Notes: generated by a model not told the origin, from the letters alone. Shown: positions 38,791-48,006, numbered from the stretch's first letter. The stretch is DNA of 64,000 bases from Amycolatopsis sp. WQ 127309 (GCF_023023025.1 NZ_CP095481.1:9065001-9129000); one strand, 5' to 3'. Made by a program: numbers and translations.

Positions 38791-39696
38791 TTACGGGGAC
38801 AGGAGACCGGCGGCGGCCAGCGCCACCACGCTCAGCGCGCCGCTGCCGAGCAGCACCCGGTCGCGCAGCAGCCCGCGGGCCGGATCCGCGCCGCCGCCCT
38901 GCACGAGCACCACGTGCAGGTAGCGGCACAGCCCGAACAGCACCGGCAGCAGGACCGCGGCCAGCACCAGGTCGGCCCGCGCACCCCAGCGTTCGTGGGC
39001 GAAGAACAGGAACACCACGACGGTGAGCCCGGCGGCGAGCACGAGCAGCTGGTCGAGGAAAGCGGCCGAATAACCGCGCAGCACCGGGCGGCGCAGCGCT
39101 TCGGGCAGGTCCAGCTCGCGCCGCCGCTTGCCCAGCACGGGCAGGAAGCAGAGCAGGAACACGCACAGCAGCAACCAGCCCGACGGCCGCACGCCCGTGG
39201 CCAGGTACCCGGCCAGCACACGCAGCGCGAAGCCGGCGGCGACCGCGAACACCTCGGCCACCGGCACGTGCTTGAGCCACCGGCTGTAGGCGGCGTTCAA
39301 CGCGACGTACGCGCCGAGCGGCGCGAACAGCACCGGCAGCGTGACCGCGGTGGCCACCACGAGAACCACGAACAACGCGGCCCCGAGGGCCACCGCCGTC
39401 CGCACCGGAACCCGCCCCGCGGCGATCGGCCGGTGCCGTTTCGCCGGGTGAGCCCGGTCGTACCCGGCGTCGGCGACGTCGTTGCCGACGTAGACGACCG
39501 CGGAGGCGAGGACGAACAGCCCCACCGCCCCGGCCAGCGCCGCCGGCCGGGGCCACGTCCACGCCGCCGGGTGCAGCAGGACCAGCGGGACGACGAGCAG
39601 GCTCTTGGGCCACTGCCCCGGCCGGACCAGTGTGAAGAGATCCCGCAGGGCGGTTCGCGAACGAACCGCCACCGCGCGCGATTGCAGGGAGTACAT
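38791..39696 (-). CDS. UbiA-family prenyltransferase, decaprenyl-phosphate phosphoribosyltransferase-like
   Basis: A 301-residue membrane enzyme with about eight to nine TM segments; GGGGGAGG precedes ATG 39696. The first motif NDVADAGYDRAHPAKRHRP is the metal/pyrophosphate-binding NDxxDxxxD, and RPGQWPKSLLV plus AYSRWLKHVPVAEV are typical of Rv3806c-type enzymes that join phosphoribosyl pyrophosphate to decaprenyl phosphate. This is the first step to lipid-linked arabinose in mycolata. Here it sits with an epimerase and aminotransferase, not the usual dprE genes, so the final sugar may differ. Confidence 0.85.
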   Translation of the reverse strand: MYSLQSRAVAVRSRTALRDLFTLVRPGQWPKSLLVVPLVLLHPAAWTWPRPAALAGAVGLFVLASAVVYVGNDVADAGYDRAHPAKRHRPIAAGRVPVRTAVALGAALFVVLVVATAVTLPVLFAPLGAYVALNAAYSRWLKHVPVAEVFAVAAGFALRVLAGYLATGVRPSGWLLLCVFLLCFLPVLGKRRRELDLPEALRRPVLRGYSAAFLDQLLVLAAGLTVVVFLFFAHERWGARADLVLAAVLLPVLFGLCRYLHVVLVQGGGADPARGLLRDRVLLGSGALSVVALAAAGLLSP

Positions 39697-39711
39697 CCGG
39701 CGCCTCCCCCG

Positions 39712-40758
39712 TCAGAAGAAGACCTTGGCGAGTTTCAGCGCGCCCTGACGCCAGGGCTCACGGCTGGTCACGCCCTGCGCCACCGGCGTCTGGACGCGGT
39801 TGGACCGCCACCACGTGAAGGCTTCGAGCAGGGCCTCGGAGTTCGACAGCCGCGGCACGAACCCGAGGCGGCGCGCGGCCTTCTCGGTGCTGACGAACGA
39901 GTCGTCGAGCAGCTTGTGCAGCAGCCGGCCGTAGACCGGCGACAGCTTCCAGCGTTCGAGCAGCCCGAGCACCGCGACCGCGGGCCGCGCCGGGATCGGC
40001 ACGACGTGCTTGCCGTGCCCGGCCGCGTCGAGCACGGCCTGGAAGTCCTGCCGGATCGTGCCGAAGCGGTCCGCCGCGATGTTGTAGGTGTCGTCGGCGA
40101 TCTCGCGCGGTGCCACCAGCGCGGTGACCACGGCCGTGACGAGGTCGTCCAGACCCAGCATCTGGATGCGGACGTCACCGCGGCCGAGCACCGGGAAGTG
40201 CCGCCCTTCCGCCGCCCATTCGAACAGCATCGCGAACAGGCCCATCCGGCCCGTGCCCACGAACGTCTTGGGCCGCAGGACGGTCAGGCACAGCCCGTCG
40301 GCGCGCAGCCGCCCGGCGAGCTCCTCGGCCTCGGCCTTCGCCGCGCCGTAGGTGTCGACCGGCTCGCACGGGTGGCTTTCGGGCGTCGGCACCGTCTTGG
40401 GCAGGCCGTAGACCGACGTCGACGAGATGTGCACGGCCCGCGTGACGCCCGCGGAAACCGCCGTCCCCAGCACGTTCCGCGCGCCGCCGACGATGATCGA
40501 GCGGATCTCGTCGGCCGGGTAGCTCGGCAGCGCCGCGGCGCAGTGCACCACGGCGTCGGCGCCGGTCATCGCGTCGGCGATCACCCGGGGATCCCGGACG
40601 TCGCCGATGTGGTGGCGCAGCCCGGGCGCGGCCGGGATGTCACGCAGGTCGACGCTGTGCACACGGCAGCCCTCGTCGAGCAGCCGCTGGACCAGGCGCG
40701 AGCCCAGCACTCCGGCGGCGCCGGTGACGACGACGGTCGCGGGCAGGTTGGAAGTCAC
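39712..40758 (-). CDS. NAD-dependent epimerase/dehydratase (extended SDR)
   Basis: A 348-residue extended SDR. GTG 40758 overlaps the aminotransferase stop (GTGA). TVVVTGAAGVLGSRLV is the NAD-binding GxxGxxG, DVRDPRVIADAMTGADAVVH follows, and HISSTSVYGL with DTYGAAKAEAEEL supply the catalytic Ser-Tyr-Lys. LRPKTFVGTGR and LGLDDLV are typical of nucleotide- or lipid-sugar epimerases. In this operon it could oxidise or epimerise the prenyl-phosphate-linked sugar made by the UbiA-like enzyme. Confidence 0.88.
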   Translation of the reverse strand: MTSNLPATVVVTGAAGVLGSRLVQRLLDEGCRVHSVDLRDIPAAPGLRHHIGDVRDPRVIADAMTGADAVVHCAAALPSYPADEIRSIIVGGARNVLGTAVSAGVTRAVHISSTSVYGLPKTVPTPESHPCEPVDTYGAAKAEAEELAGRLRADGLCLTVLRPKTFVGTGRMGLFAMLFEWAAEGRHFPVLGRGDVRIQMLGLDDLVTAVVTALVAPREIADDTYNIAADRFGTIRQDFQAVLDAAGHGKHVVPIPARPAVAVLGLLERWKLSPVYGRLLHKLLDDSFVSTEKAARRLGFVPRLSNSEALLEAFTWWRSNRVQTPVAQGVTSREPWRQGALKLAKVFF

Positions 40759-42185
40759 CACAGCCGGCTCACCTTCTCCTGGACGAAACGGGTCAGCAAA
40801 CGGGACATGCCTTGGTCCAGCACGGCGTCGAGGGCGTCGAGGAAGCGCTCGACGTCGGCGTCGGCGGTCACGAGCGGCGGGCTCACCACGAGCGGGCTCC
40901 GGCCGTTGAGCGTGTAGTAGGTGTAGATGTCGTGGTCGCGGTAGAGCGCGTCGATCACCGCGCACGTGATGAGCTTGGTCCGCAGCAACGGGTCCTTCGC
41001 CAGGGAAACGGGCGCCAGCTTGCCGATCAGGTCGAGCAGCTTCGGCCCGCCGGCGAGGAACACGCCGTGCAGCGCGCCGGCGCCGCGGACGTCGGCGACC
41101 TCGTCCGGGTGCGCCTTCCGGATCCGCTCGAGCCCGGGACCGAGCAGGTCCCCGAGGTGGCGCGCGCGGGCCGGGAAGTCGTCGGTCACCGCGATCTCGA
41201 CGGCTTCCAGCGCGGTCACGGCCTCTTCGCCGAAGCCGTAGTAGGTCGTGCTCGTGCTCTGCAGCAGGGCGTCCCGCATGCTGTCGTAGGCCTTGCGGAA
41301 CACCGGTTCGCGCGCCACGAACGCCGAGATCGAGGACTTGCCGCCGCCGAACGACTTCGACGTCGTCACGACGTCCGGCACGAGCCCGGGGTGGCGCATG
41401 AAGTAGAACATCGAGCCGGTCTTGCCCCAGCCGGTGTAGATCTCGTCGAAGATCAGGATGATGTCCTCGGCTGTGCACAGCTCCCGAAGCCCGTAGAGGA
41501 ACTCCGCGGAACAGTGGTTCATCGTCGACGCGCTGAACGGCTCGATGAGGAGCGCGTAGACGTCGCAGCCACCACCGGGCCGCCGCGCCGCGGCGATCGC
41601 GTCGCGCACGGAGTCGAGGTCGCCGTAGCGGAACGTGCCGATGCCGGGGATGGTCGGGAAGGCGAACTGGTCCGGCGCGCCGCCGGTGAGCCCGCCCGAG
41701 CCGAGCAGCTTGCCGTGGAAGGCGATGTCCGCGCGCAGCACGCGGCCCCGCTTGCCGCGGTGGTACTTGTAGGCGAGCTTCACCGCGCCTTCCACCGCCT
41801 CGGCGCCGGAGTTGGGGAAGAACGACATGCTCAGGTCGGCCGGCAGGACCTGGGCGATGTTGTGGCCGAGCGCCGCCAGGTACGGCGAGAAGTAGGTTTT
41901 GTGCACCTCCATCCGGGACTGGTCCTGGAAGCGCTTCCGCGCGGCCACGATCCGGGGGTGGTTGTGCCCGTGGTTGAGCACGCCCACCCCGCCGGTGAAG
42001 TCGAGGACGGTGCGCCCGTCCCGGGTGTGCAGGTGGGCGCCCTCGGCGCGGTCGACCAGCTCGCGGCCGAAACCGAACGACGTCATCAGCTTGACCTGCG
42101 ACTTGTTGACGTACTTGCGATAGAGCTCGTGGACCTCGCCGACGTCGAGCCGTTCGGCCTGCTCCAGGGTGATCAGGTGCGGCAT
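40755..42185 (-). CDS. Class III PLP-dependent aminotransferase
   Basis: A 476-residue enzyme. ATG 42185 follows GGGAGGG. PLP motifs: FFPNSGAEAVEGAVKLA (phosphate cup), IILIFDEIYTGWGKTG (Asp for the pyridine N) and TTSKSFGGGKSS with the Schiff-base Lys. Length and motifs fit the ornithine/acetylornithine/diaminobutyrate group, but the substrate cannot be read. As the first gene of an operon with an epimerase and UbiA-like enzyme, it could aminate a keto-sugar or supply an amino acid group; both are guesses. Confidence 0.88.
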   Translation of the reverse strand: MPHLITLEQAERLDVGEVHELYRKYVNKSQVKLMTSFGFGRELVDRAEGAHLHTRDGRTVLDFTGGVGVLNHGHNHPRIVAARKRFQDQSRMEVHKTYFSPYLAALGHNIAQVLPADLSMSFFPNSGAEAVEGAVKLAYKYHRGKRGRVLRADIAFHGKLLGSGGLTGGAPDQFAFPTIPGIGTFRYGDLDSVRDAIAAARRPGGGCDVYALLIEPFSASTMNHCSAEFLYGLRELCTAEDIILIFDEIYTGWGKTGSMFYFMRHPGLVPDVVTTSKSFGGGKSSISAFVAREPVFRKAYDSMRDALLQSTSTTYYGFGEEAVTALEAVEIAVTDDFPARARHLGDLLGPGLERIRKAHPDEVADVRGAGALHGVFLAGGPKLLDLIGKLAPVSLAKDPLLRTKLITCAVIDALYRDHDIYTYYTLNGRSPLVVSPPLVTADADVERFLDALDAVLDQGMSRLLTRFVQEKVSRLW

Positions 42186-42363
42186 CGATCCCTCCCAGTC
42201 GGATTGCGTCAGGAGTTCCGACACTGGGCGGGGGCTCTCTTCGGCCGCTTTCGCGGACCTCTCACGGCCCGGGTGGCGGTGCGGGATCCCGGTGAGAGGG
42301 TTGTGGCAGGCGCCTCGGCTGCACTGGTGGAGCCACTCTTCACCGAGCAGCTGGAGGTCTGCC

Positions 42364-43365
42364 ATGGGGCAGCTGGTCTCGATCGTCGTGCCGAACCACA
42401 ACGGCGCCCGCACGCTGCCTCAGTGCCTCTCGGCGCTGTCGGCCCAGACCCACCCGGACCTCGAGGTGATCGTCTCGGACGACGGCAGCACCGACGACTC
42501 GGTCGCGGTGGCCCGCGCGCACGGCGCGCACGTCGTCGCCACCGGCGTCAACGGTGGCTGTGGCGTCGCACGCAACGCCGGCCGGGCCCGCGCCCGCGGC
42601 GACGTCATCTTCTACGTCGACTCCGACGTCGCCCTCGCCCCGGACGCGGTCGCCACCGCCGTCCGCATCCTCGAAGCCGAGCCGGGCACGGGTGCGGTGT
42701 GCGGCATCCAGGATCCCGAGCCGCTCGTCGAACCCACCCTGATCGCGCAGTACCGCGGGCTGCAGTACCACTACTGGTCACTCAGCTCCCAGGGCACCGT
42801 GTCGTTCCTGTTCCCGTCGCTGTGCGCGATCCCGGCGAAGGTCCACGACGAGATCGGCGGGTTCAACCCGCGGCTCAAGCAGACCGAGGAGGTCGACTTC
42901 GGGCACCGGTTGTCGCGGCACTACCGGCTGCGGCTCACCCCCGAGGTGCGCGGCAAGCACGCGCACGACCGGCGCCTGCGGGTGCTGCTGCGCAAGCTCT
43001 TCCACCGGGCCCGCCTGCGCATCCCGCTGTACGCCCGGTCCCGGCACTTCGCCACCGGCTTCGAAACGCGGGAGCGGGCGTGGGCGAGCCTGGCCGCCGC
43101 GGCCTCGGTCCCGGCGCTGGCGGCGGCGTTCGCCGGCCCGTGGGGACTGCTCGCACCCGGCCTGCTCATCGCCGCCTCGATCGCCGGCGACCGCGGGATG
43201 TACGGATTCGTCCGGCGGCAGCGCGGCCGGGTGTTCGTCGTCTTCTTCGCCGGGGTGCACTACCTGGTCAACCTGACGATCATCGCCGGCGCCGTGGCCG
43301 GGGTGGCGCAGTGGACGACGTCGCGGACGTTCCGCCGCCTCTACGAGCAGCCGGCCACTCTCTGA
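42364..43365 (+). CDS. GT2-family glycosyltransferase with C-terminal membrane segments
   Basis: A 333-residue protein; ATG 42364 follows GGAGG. GT-A motifs: SIVVPNHNGARTL, VSDDGSTDDS, VARNAGRARARGD and DXD-like FYVDSDVAL. After about residue 235 two or three hydrophobic stretches suggest membrane anchoring. It is divergent from the aminotransferase operon across 178 bp and probably belongs to the same pathway, as a transferase using or making the lipid-linked sugar. Its end overlaps the convergent SDR gene by 25 bp. Confidence 0.88.
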   Translation: MGQLVSIVVPNHNGARTLPQCLSALSAQTHPDLEVIVSDDGSTDDSVAVARAHGAHVVATGVNGGCGVARNAGRARARGDVIFYVDSDVALAPDAVATAVRILEAEPGTGAVCGIQDPEPLVEPTLIAQYRGLQYHYWSLSSQGTVSFLFPSLCAIPAKVHDEIGGFNPRLKQTEEVDFGHRLSRHYRLRLTPEVRGKHAHDRRLRVLLRKLFHRARLRIPLYARSRHFATGFETRERAWASLAAAASVPALAAAFAGPWGLLAPGLLIAASIAGDRGMYGFVRRQRGRVFVVFFAGVHYLVNLTIIAGAVAGVAQWTTSRTFRRLYEQPATL

Positions 43366-44180
43366 GGGCCGTTCGTGTCCGCTCGGCGCGACGGATCCGT
43401 CAGCCGGTGCATCATGGTGACGCCCGCCCGGCGGGGCATCAGGCGGCTGAAGGTCGCGCCCATGCGGTTCGATCGGCCGTCGATGGTGCTTGGGCCGGGG
43501 TTGCGGCTCTCCAGGTGGGACAACGCGGTGGCGACGACGTTCTCGGGGGTGCGCGCCTTGGCTCCCGCGGTGGCGTCGTCGGTGCCGACCACGGCGTTGA
43601 ACTCGGTGCTCGTCGCGCCCGGGGACAGGGCGAACGCGATGACTCCGCTGCCGCGCAGCTCGGCCCAGAGCGACTCGGTGAAGCTGAGGACGAACGCCTT
43701 CGTGGCGCCGTAGACGGCCATCCGCGGCGTCGGCGTGTAGGCGGCCATGCTGGCGACGTTGATCAGGAAGCCTTGCGCCGCAACGATGTCCGGCAGGAAC
43801 GCGGAGCTCAGCTGCACCGGGGCGGAGACGTCGACCGCGATCTCCTGGGTCAGGCGGGCCGGGTCTTCGCCCGCGAACTCGCCGAACGTGCCGAACCCGG
43901 CGTTGTTGATCAGGCTGGTCGCCGTGACGCCGGCGTCGGCCACCGCCGCTTTCAGGTCCGGGCCGACCGTGGGCGAGGTGAGGTCGAGCGCGATCGCCGT
44001 CGCGGTGACCTGGTGCTTCCGCTCCAGTTCGGCGGCCAGCTGCCGAAGGCGGTCCAGCCGGCGCGCCACCAGGATCAGGTTCGCGCCCCGGGCGGCCAGC
44101 GCGTGTGCGAACGCGGCGCCGATGCCGGAACTGGCTCCCGTGACGATGACGGTCTGGCGGCGGTAGTCCGGTCGCGGCAT
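43341..44180 (-). CDS. Short-chain dehydrogenase/reductase (classical SDR)
   Basis: A 279-residue oxidoreductase. ATG 44180 has GGGAGA upstream. TVIVTGASSGIGAAFA is the cofactor loop, SLINNAGFGTFGEF the NAG motif, INVASMAAY the catalytic Ser and AVYGATKAFVLSF the Tyr-Lys pair. An Arg-rich region after the second strand (VARRLDRLRQL) suggests NADP preference. Divergent from a TetR gene with a perfect palindrome between; probably TetR-regulated detoxification or lipid metabolism. Confidence 0.9.
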   Translation of the reverse strand: MPRPDYRRQTVIVTGASSGIGAAFAHALAARGANLILVARRLDRLRQLAAELERKHQVTATAIALDLTSPTVGPDLKAAVADAGVTATSLINNAGFGTFGEFAGEDPARLTQEIAVDVSAPVQLSSAFLPDIVAAQGFLINVASMAAYTPTPRMAVYGATKAFVLSFTESLWAELRGSGVIAFALSPGATSTEFNAVVGTDDATAGAKARTPENVVATALSHLESRNPGPSTIDGRSNRMGATFSRLMPRRAGVTMMHRLTDPSRRADTNGPQRVAGCS

Positions 44181-44233
44181 CAGGTTCTCCCAGGGGTTGA
44201 TCGGCCGGCTGGCCATTTCACCGTATGCCCGTC

Positions 44234-44248
44234 TGACACTCAGTGTCA
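44234..44248. promoter_or_regulatory. TetR operator, perfect 15-bp palindrome
   Basis: TGACACT-c-AGTGTCA with perfect 7-bp arms lies between the divergent SDR and TetR genes. A TATGAT -10 (44264-44269) follows for the TetR gene. Confidence 0.8.
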
Positions 44249-44276
44249 AACTGGCGCTCGGTGTATGATCGCGTCC

Positions 44277-44870
44277 ATGGCCAAGCAGGACGACCTCTGG
44301 ACCCGATCGCGCCAGGCGGCGTACGCGGAGATCACGCGCGTCGCCATGACGTTGTTCCTCGAGCAGGGGTTCGACGGGACGACGATCGATCAGATCGCGG
44401 CGACCGCGGGCATCTCGCGGCGCTCGTTCTTCCGCTACTTCGGGACGAAGGAGGACATCGTCCTCGGCGATCTGGCGAACCAGGGCGCGCTCGTGCGCGA
44501 CATCCTGGAGAGCATTCCCGTGTCGGTGCCGCCCTGGGAGGCGTTGCGGGAAGCACTCTGGCGCGTCGACGGCGAAGGGCTGCAGTCCGAGGTGGGGCTC
44601 AAGATCGCCAAGATGATGTACGACACTCCATCGCTGAGGGCGCGAAGCATCGAGAAGCACCTTCAGTGGCAGGAGCAGCTCGTCCCGAACATCCGGCTAC
44701 GGCTGGGCGTCGACGCCGACGACGCGTCCGATCCGGCGGCCGACGCGATCGTCGCCAGCGCCATCGCCTGCCTGGACGTCGCCGGCCAGATCTGGGCGAA
44801 GTCCGACGGCGCCGCCGACCTCGCCGAGCTGTACGACCGCGCGGTGCGGGCCGTGGGAAATCCCCGTTGA
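44277..44870 (+). CDS. TetR-family regulator
   Basis: A 197-residue regulator. ATG 44277 lies 7 bp after TATGAT (44264-44269), so the mRNA is probably leaderless; ATG 44265 overlaps that -10 box. The N-terminal HTH is typical (TIDQIAATAGISRRSFFRYF), with a helical C-terminal ligand domain. It probably represses itself and the divergent SDR gene through the palindrome at 44234-44248. Ligand unknown. Confidence 0.9.
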   Translation: MAKQDDLWTRSRQAAYAEITRVAMTLFLEQGFDGTTIDQIAATAGISRRSFFRYFGTKEDIVLGDLANQGALVRDILESIPVSVPPWEALREALWRVDGEGLQSEVGLKIAKMMYDTPSLRARSIEKHLQWQEQLVPNIRLRLGVDADDASDPAADAIVASAIACLDVAGQIWAKSDGAADLAELYDRAVRAVGNPR

Positions 44871-44998
44871 GCCGTCGGGCTTTCCGGGCCGGCTCACCGT
44901 CCGTGAAGTGCCGACACGCCAGGGAAACACCGTCGGCGATCCGGTCCACCTTTCGTGCGACTGCCCGATACCGGCCACCGGTCCTAGAGTTCTGAACC

Positions 44999-45535
44999 AT
45001 GACCACCGCCCTGAGGACCGAGCACGAAGTCCAGCGATTCGAGAAGTGGGACGCCAACGGAGACGGCGTCATCGATCGCACCGACTACGACGCGGAAGCC
45101 CGCCGCATCGTCGAGGCCTTCGGCGAGACCACGACCAGCGACCGCGGCCGGGCCGTCCGCGACGCCCTGCTCGCGATGTACCAACGCCAGGCCGAAGCCG
45201 CGGGCGTCGGCCCGAACGGCGCCATGAACCAGGAACAGTACCTCTCCGCCAACCGCGAACTGATGTACGAACGCGGCGACAACGGGTTCGAAGACCTGCT
45301 CCGCCCGACCATCGCCGCCATCGCCGACCTGTGCGACACCGACCGCGACGGGTACGTGAGCAAAGTGGAGCTGCGCCGCTGGCTCGGCCCGGCGGTCGGG
45401 TTGAGCGACGCCGACTCCGACGCCACGTTCGACCGCATCGACCTCGACGGCGACGGCCGCCTCACCGTCGGCGAACTCGTCATCGCCGTCCGCGAGTTCC
45501 ACTACGGACGGTCGGACATCCGGCTGCTCGGCTGA
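44999..45535 (+). CDS. EF-hand calcium-binding protein
   Basis: A 178-residue cytoplasmic protein of the calerythrin/CabD-like actinobacterial group. Three canonical EF-hand loops are visible: DANGDGVIDRTD (18-29), DTDRDGYVSKVE and DLDGDGRLTVGE, each with Asp/Asn at 1, 3 and 5, Gly at 6 and an acidic residue at 12; a fourth site is degenerate. It likely buffers or senses calcium. A -10-like TAGAGT (44985-44990) puts the transcript start at about the ATG, so it may be leaderless. Confidence 0.9.
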   Translation: MTTALRTEHEVQRFEKWDANGDGVIDRTDYDAEARRIVEAFGETTTSDRGRAVRDALLAMYQRQAEAAGVGPNGAMNQEQYLSANRELMYERGDNGFEDLLRPTIAAIADLCDTDRDGYVSKVELRRWLGPAVGLSDADSDATFDRIDLDGDGRLTVGELVIAVREFHYGRSDIRLLG

Positions 45536-45550
45536 CCCGCCCCTCCGGGC

Positions 45551-46618
45551 TCAGGGCAACGGCTTCGCGGGGTAGATCCGCAGCCGCTGGGCCGGCATGT
45601 CGTACGTCCCCGGCCCCGGCAGGCCGGGGACCAGCAGCGCGTCGCCCCGCAGCGGGAGTTCGAAGGCGTCGGCGGGATCGGGCTCCAGGGTGGCGATCGA
45701 CTTGTCCGTCCAGGCCTGGGCCGGCGCGCCGCTCGCGAGCCGGTAGCCGGTCACCTTGCGCAGCTCCGACAGCGGCGGGTCGGCGTAACCGTCGTTGCGC
45801 AGGAGATAACCGCCGGGACGGGCGACGACCGAGCCCAGCACGATCGGCATGCCGCCCGCGGTGAGCACGTGCAGCGACGGGCCGCCGCGCTTCCAGCTGT
45901 CGGTGGGGTCGCCCTGGCGCTCGGCCAGCGTCTTCTTGAGCACCTGGACCGAGCCCGCGTGGTCGAGGCAGATCTCGACGCCGACGCTGGTGTTGGCGTC
46001 GACCTCGAACAACCGCTCCCGGACCAGCTCCTTCTCGGCGTAGGCCGCCTGCAGCTCGGCGGTCTTCCCCACCGCGAAGGCCATCGGGATGCCGTCGAGC
46101 CCCGACGGCAACCGCTTCTCGATGCGCCGCGCCTCGCCGGTGCCGACGCCGCCACGCATGTGCCACACGGAGTTGTAGAAGGTGCGCTTGCCCTGGACCA
46201 TCGTGTCGGAGTGCCACAGCACCGAACCCGGCACGATCAGCCAGTTCTTGAGGCGCACGGCGTGGAACATCCGGTCCAGGGCGTCCCACGTGGCCAGGTA
46301 CTCCTCGGTGGAGTAGGTGTGGTGGGTGGCCGGGTTGGCCGGCCGGAAGTAGAACTCCGGTGCCACGAACACCTTCAGCGTCGACGGGTCGTCGGTGTCG
46401 CGGACGTTCATCTGCGCGATGTGCACCACCGCGGCCAGCCGGCGGAGCCGCACGAACCAGTCGGCCGTCGTCCCGCGCGGGCCCGCCACCGGAATGTCGG
46501 GGATCGCGTCGCACAGGCCGCCGGGCGGCAGTCCGGCGAGCGTCGGCCCGGCGATGTCGGTGCGGTTGGTCGCCGTCGGCACTTCGTAGGCGATGTACCG
46601 GAAATGGGTGTACGGCAC
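45551..46618 (-). CDS. Nitrilase-superfamily-like hypothetical protein
   Basis: A 355-residue protein. GTG 46618 follows GGAGGGG. A possible Glu-Lys-Cys triad is visible: Glu in VFVAPEFYFRP, Lys in RIEKRLPSG and Cys in VGVEICLDHAG, the order of carbon-nitrogen hydrolases. The overall sequence is divergent, so substrate and even activity are uncertain. No signal peptide. Convergent with the EF-hand gene, 15 bp apart. Confidence 0.6.
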   Translation of the reverse strand: MPYTHFRYIAYEVPTATNRTDIAGPTLAGLPPGGLCDAIPDIPVAGPRGTTADWFVRLRRLAAVVHIAQMNVRDTDDPSTLKVFVAPEFYFRPANPATHHTYSTEEYLATWDALDRMFHAVRLKNWLIVPGSVLWHSDTMVQGKRTFYNSVWHMRGGVGTGEARRIEKRLPSGLDGIPMAFAVGKTAELQAAYAEKELVRERLFEVDANTSVGVEICLDHAGSVQVLKKTLAERQGDPTDSWKRGGPSLHVLTAGGMPIVLGSVVARPGGYLLRNDGYADPPLSELRKVTGYRLASGAPAQAWTDKSIATLEPDPADAFELPLRGDALLVPGLPGPGTYDMPAQRLRIYPAKPLP

Positions 46619-46887
46619 GAGACAAGCCCCTCCCTCGACGGCGAACCGGTCACCGACGTTACCGGTTCGCCGCCGGCCTGGCTCTCGACCGATCGGTGCT
46701 TTCCGACCCGGGCGTGGTCAGTCATTTCCGGACCACGGAAACGGTCGCGGCCTGGCAATGCCGGGTACCAGCACCGTCGACGGCAAGTGGCACCGTCAGG
46801 GGGTGAGCGGCACATCCGCAGGGGAAAGCTGGCAGCAACGCAAGTTACTCAGCCCGAATCCGGAGGCGCCGGTTGGTCCGGGTTGCC

Positions 46888-48006
46888 TCAGCGGAACCAG
46901 CCGCCGCCGCGGGTGGCTGGGCTGCGGGGTGCTATCGGCAGTGATCCCTGGCTCGGGGGCCACAGCGTCGTCGCCGGGATGTGGCGCAGCCGGCTTCGCA
47001 GCGTGTTCAACGGCAGCGGGCGGCGGCGGGTCAGCATCGTCGTCGTGCGGGGGTGCAGGTCGACGAACGGGTACGTCGCGTGCAGGGCCGCCAGCCGGCG
47101 TTCCAGGCGGAGGCTGCGGTCGGTCAGCTCGTCCGGGCCCACCACCGGCTGCACCACCAGGAACTCGCCCGGGCCGAGGCGCACCGCGCGGTCCAGCGGG
47201 CGCAGGCCGTCACGCAGGAGGTCCGCGATGTTCTGCTCGGTGTGCATGCGGATCCGGTTACCGTGGCGGCGTTCCACCGCGGTCAGGTCGTCGACCGTCA
47301 CCAGCACCAAACCCAGGGGCACCGTGTCCGTCGCGTCGCCGAGCCACGGCGTGATGCCCGCCAGCGTCGCCAGCCCCGTCTCCGCGTCGACCGGTCCCGC
47401 GGCCGCCGGCGACAGCGCCTCCAGCCGCGACGCCACGTGCCGCAGTGCGGCCTCCGCCCGGCTTTCGACGTCGACCGCCGCCGGCGCGGCCACCGACGCG
47501 AGGACTTCGCCGACCTTGTGCCGCACCGCGGGCGGCAGGCGGTCGCCCAGTGCGTCGCGCAGCCGGACGATCTCGGCGTACGCCTCGTCGCGGCGCAGGC
47601 CCCAGCGGCCGCGGAACAGCCGCGCCGACTCGACCGACGTCGCCTGCGGGTCGACGTCGTCGAGGTCCTGCGCCACCACGGACGCGCCGAACGTCGGCGA
47701 CAGGACGGCGACCGACCACTCGCGCGCCATGGGCTCGTCCGGGCGCAGCAGCACCGGGGTGACGCCGTGGGGCAGGTCCGGGCGGCCCGAGTCGACCATG
47801 CCGACGACCGTGACCGCCGCCGTCCGCGCGATCCGCGCGTACACCTCGCGCTCCCGCTCGAAGTACGGCAGCCGCTGGAAGAGCGCGAACACCACGGTGT
47901 CCGCGCCGGTGCCTTCGGCCAGCGCCGCGCGTTCGACCGCGTGGGACGCGGTCACCAGCGCGCGTTTGGACAGCACGCCGGCGCGGGCCGAGGACACGTC
48001 GGGCAT
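46888..48006 (-). CDS. DICT sensory domain protein with degenerate GGDEF domain
   Basis: About 372 residues from ATG 48006. The first half (LSKRALVTASHAVERAA, FALFQRLPYFERE, FGASVVAQDLDD) matches the DICT sensory domain found with diguanylate cyclases. The second half has a GGDEF-like fold (DAETGLATLAGITPW, RLGPGEFLVVQPVV), but the active-site loop reads GPGEF instead of GGDEF and the metal Asp region is altered. It is probably inactive as a cyclase and works as a sensor or GTP/c-di-GMP-binding protein. Confidence 0.7.
   Translation of the reverse strand: MPDVSSARAGVLSKRALVTASHAVERAALAEGTGADTVVFALFQRLPYFEREREVYARIARTAAVTVVGMVDSGRPDLPHGVTPVLLRPDEPMAREWSVAVLSPTFGASVVAQDLDDVDPQATSVESARLFRGRWGLRRDEAYAEIVRLRDALGDRLPPAVRHKVGEVLASVAAPAAVDVESRAEAALRHVASRLEALSPAAAGPVDAETGLATLAGITPWLGDATDTVPLGLVLVTVDDLTAVERRHGNRIRMHTEQNIADLLRDGLRPLDRAVRLGPGEFLVVQPVVGPDELTDRSLRLERRLAALHATYPFVDLHPRTTTMLTRRRPLPLNTLRSRLRHIPATTLWPPSQGSLPIAPRSPATRGGGWFR

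Noticed and set aside
42186..42363. Specific operator between the aminotransferase operon and GT2 gene
   Set aside because: No convincing inverted repeat or promoter boxes were seen in this divergent region.
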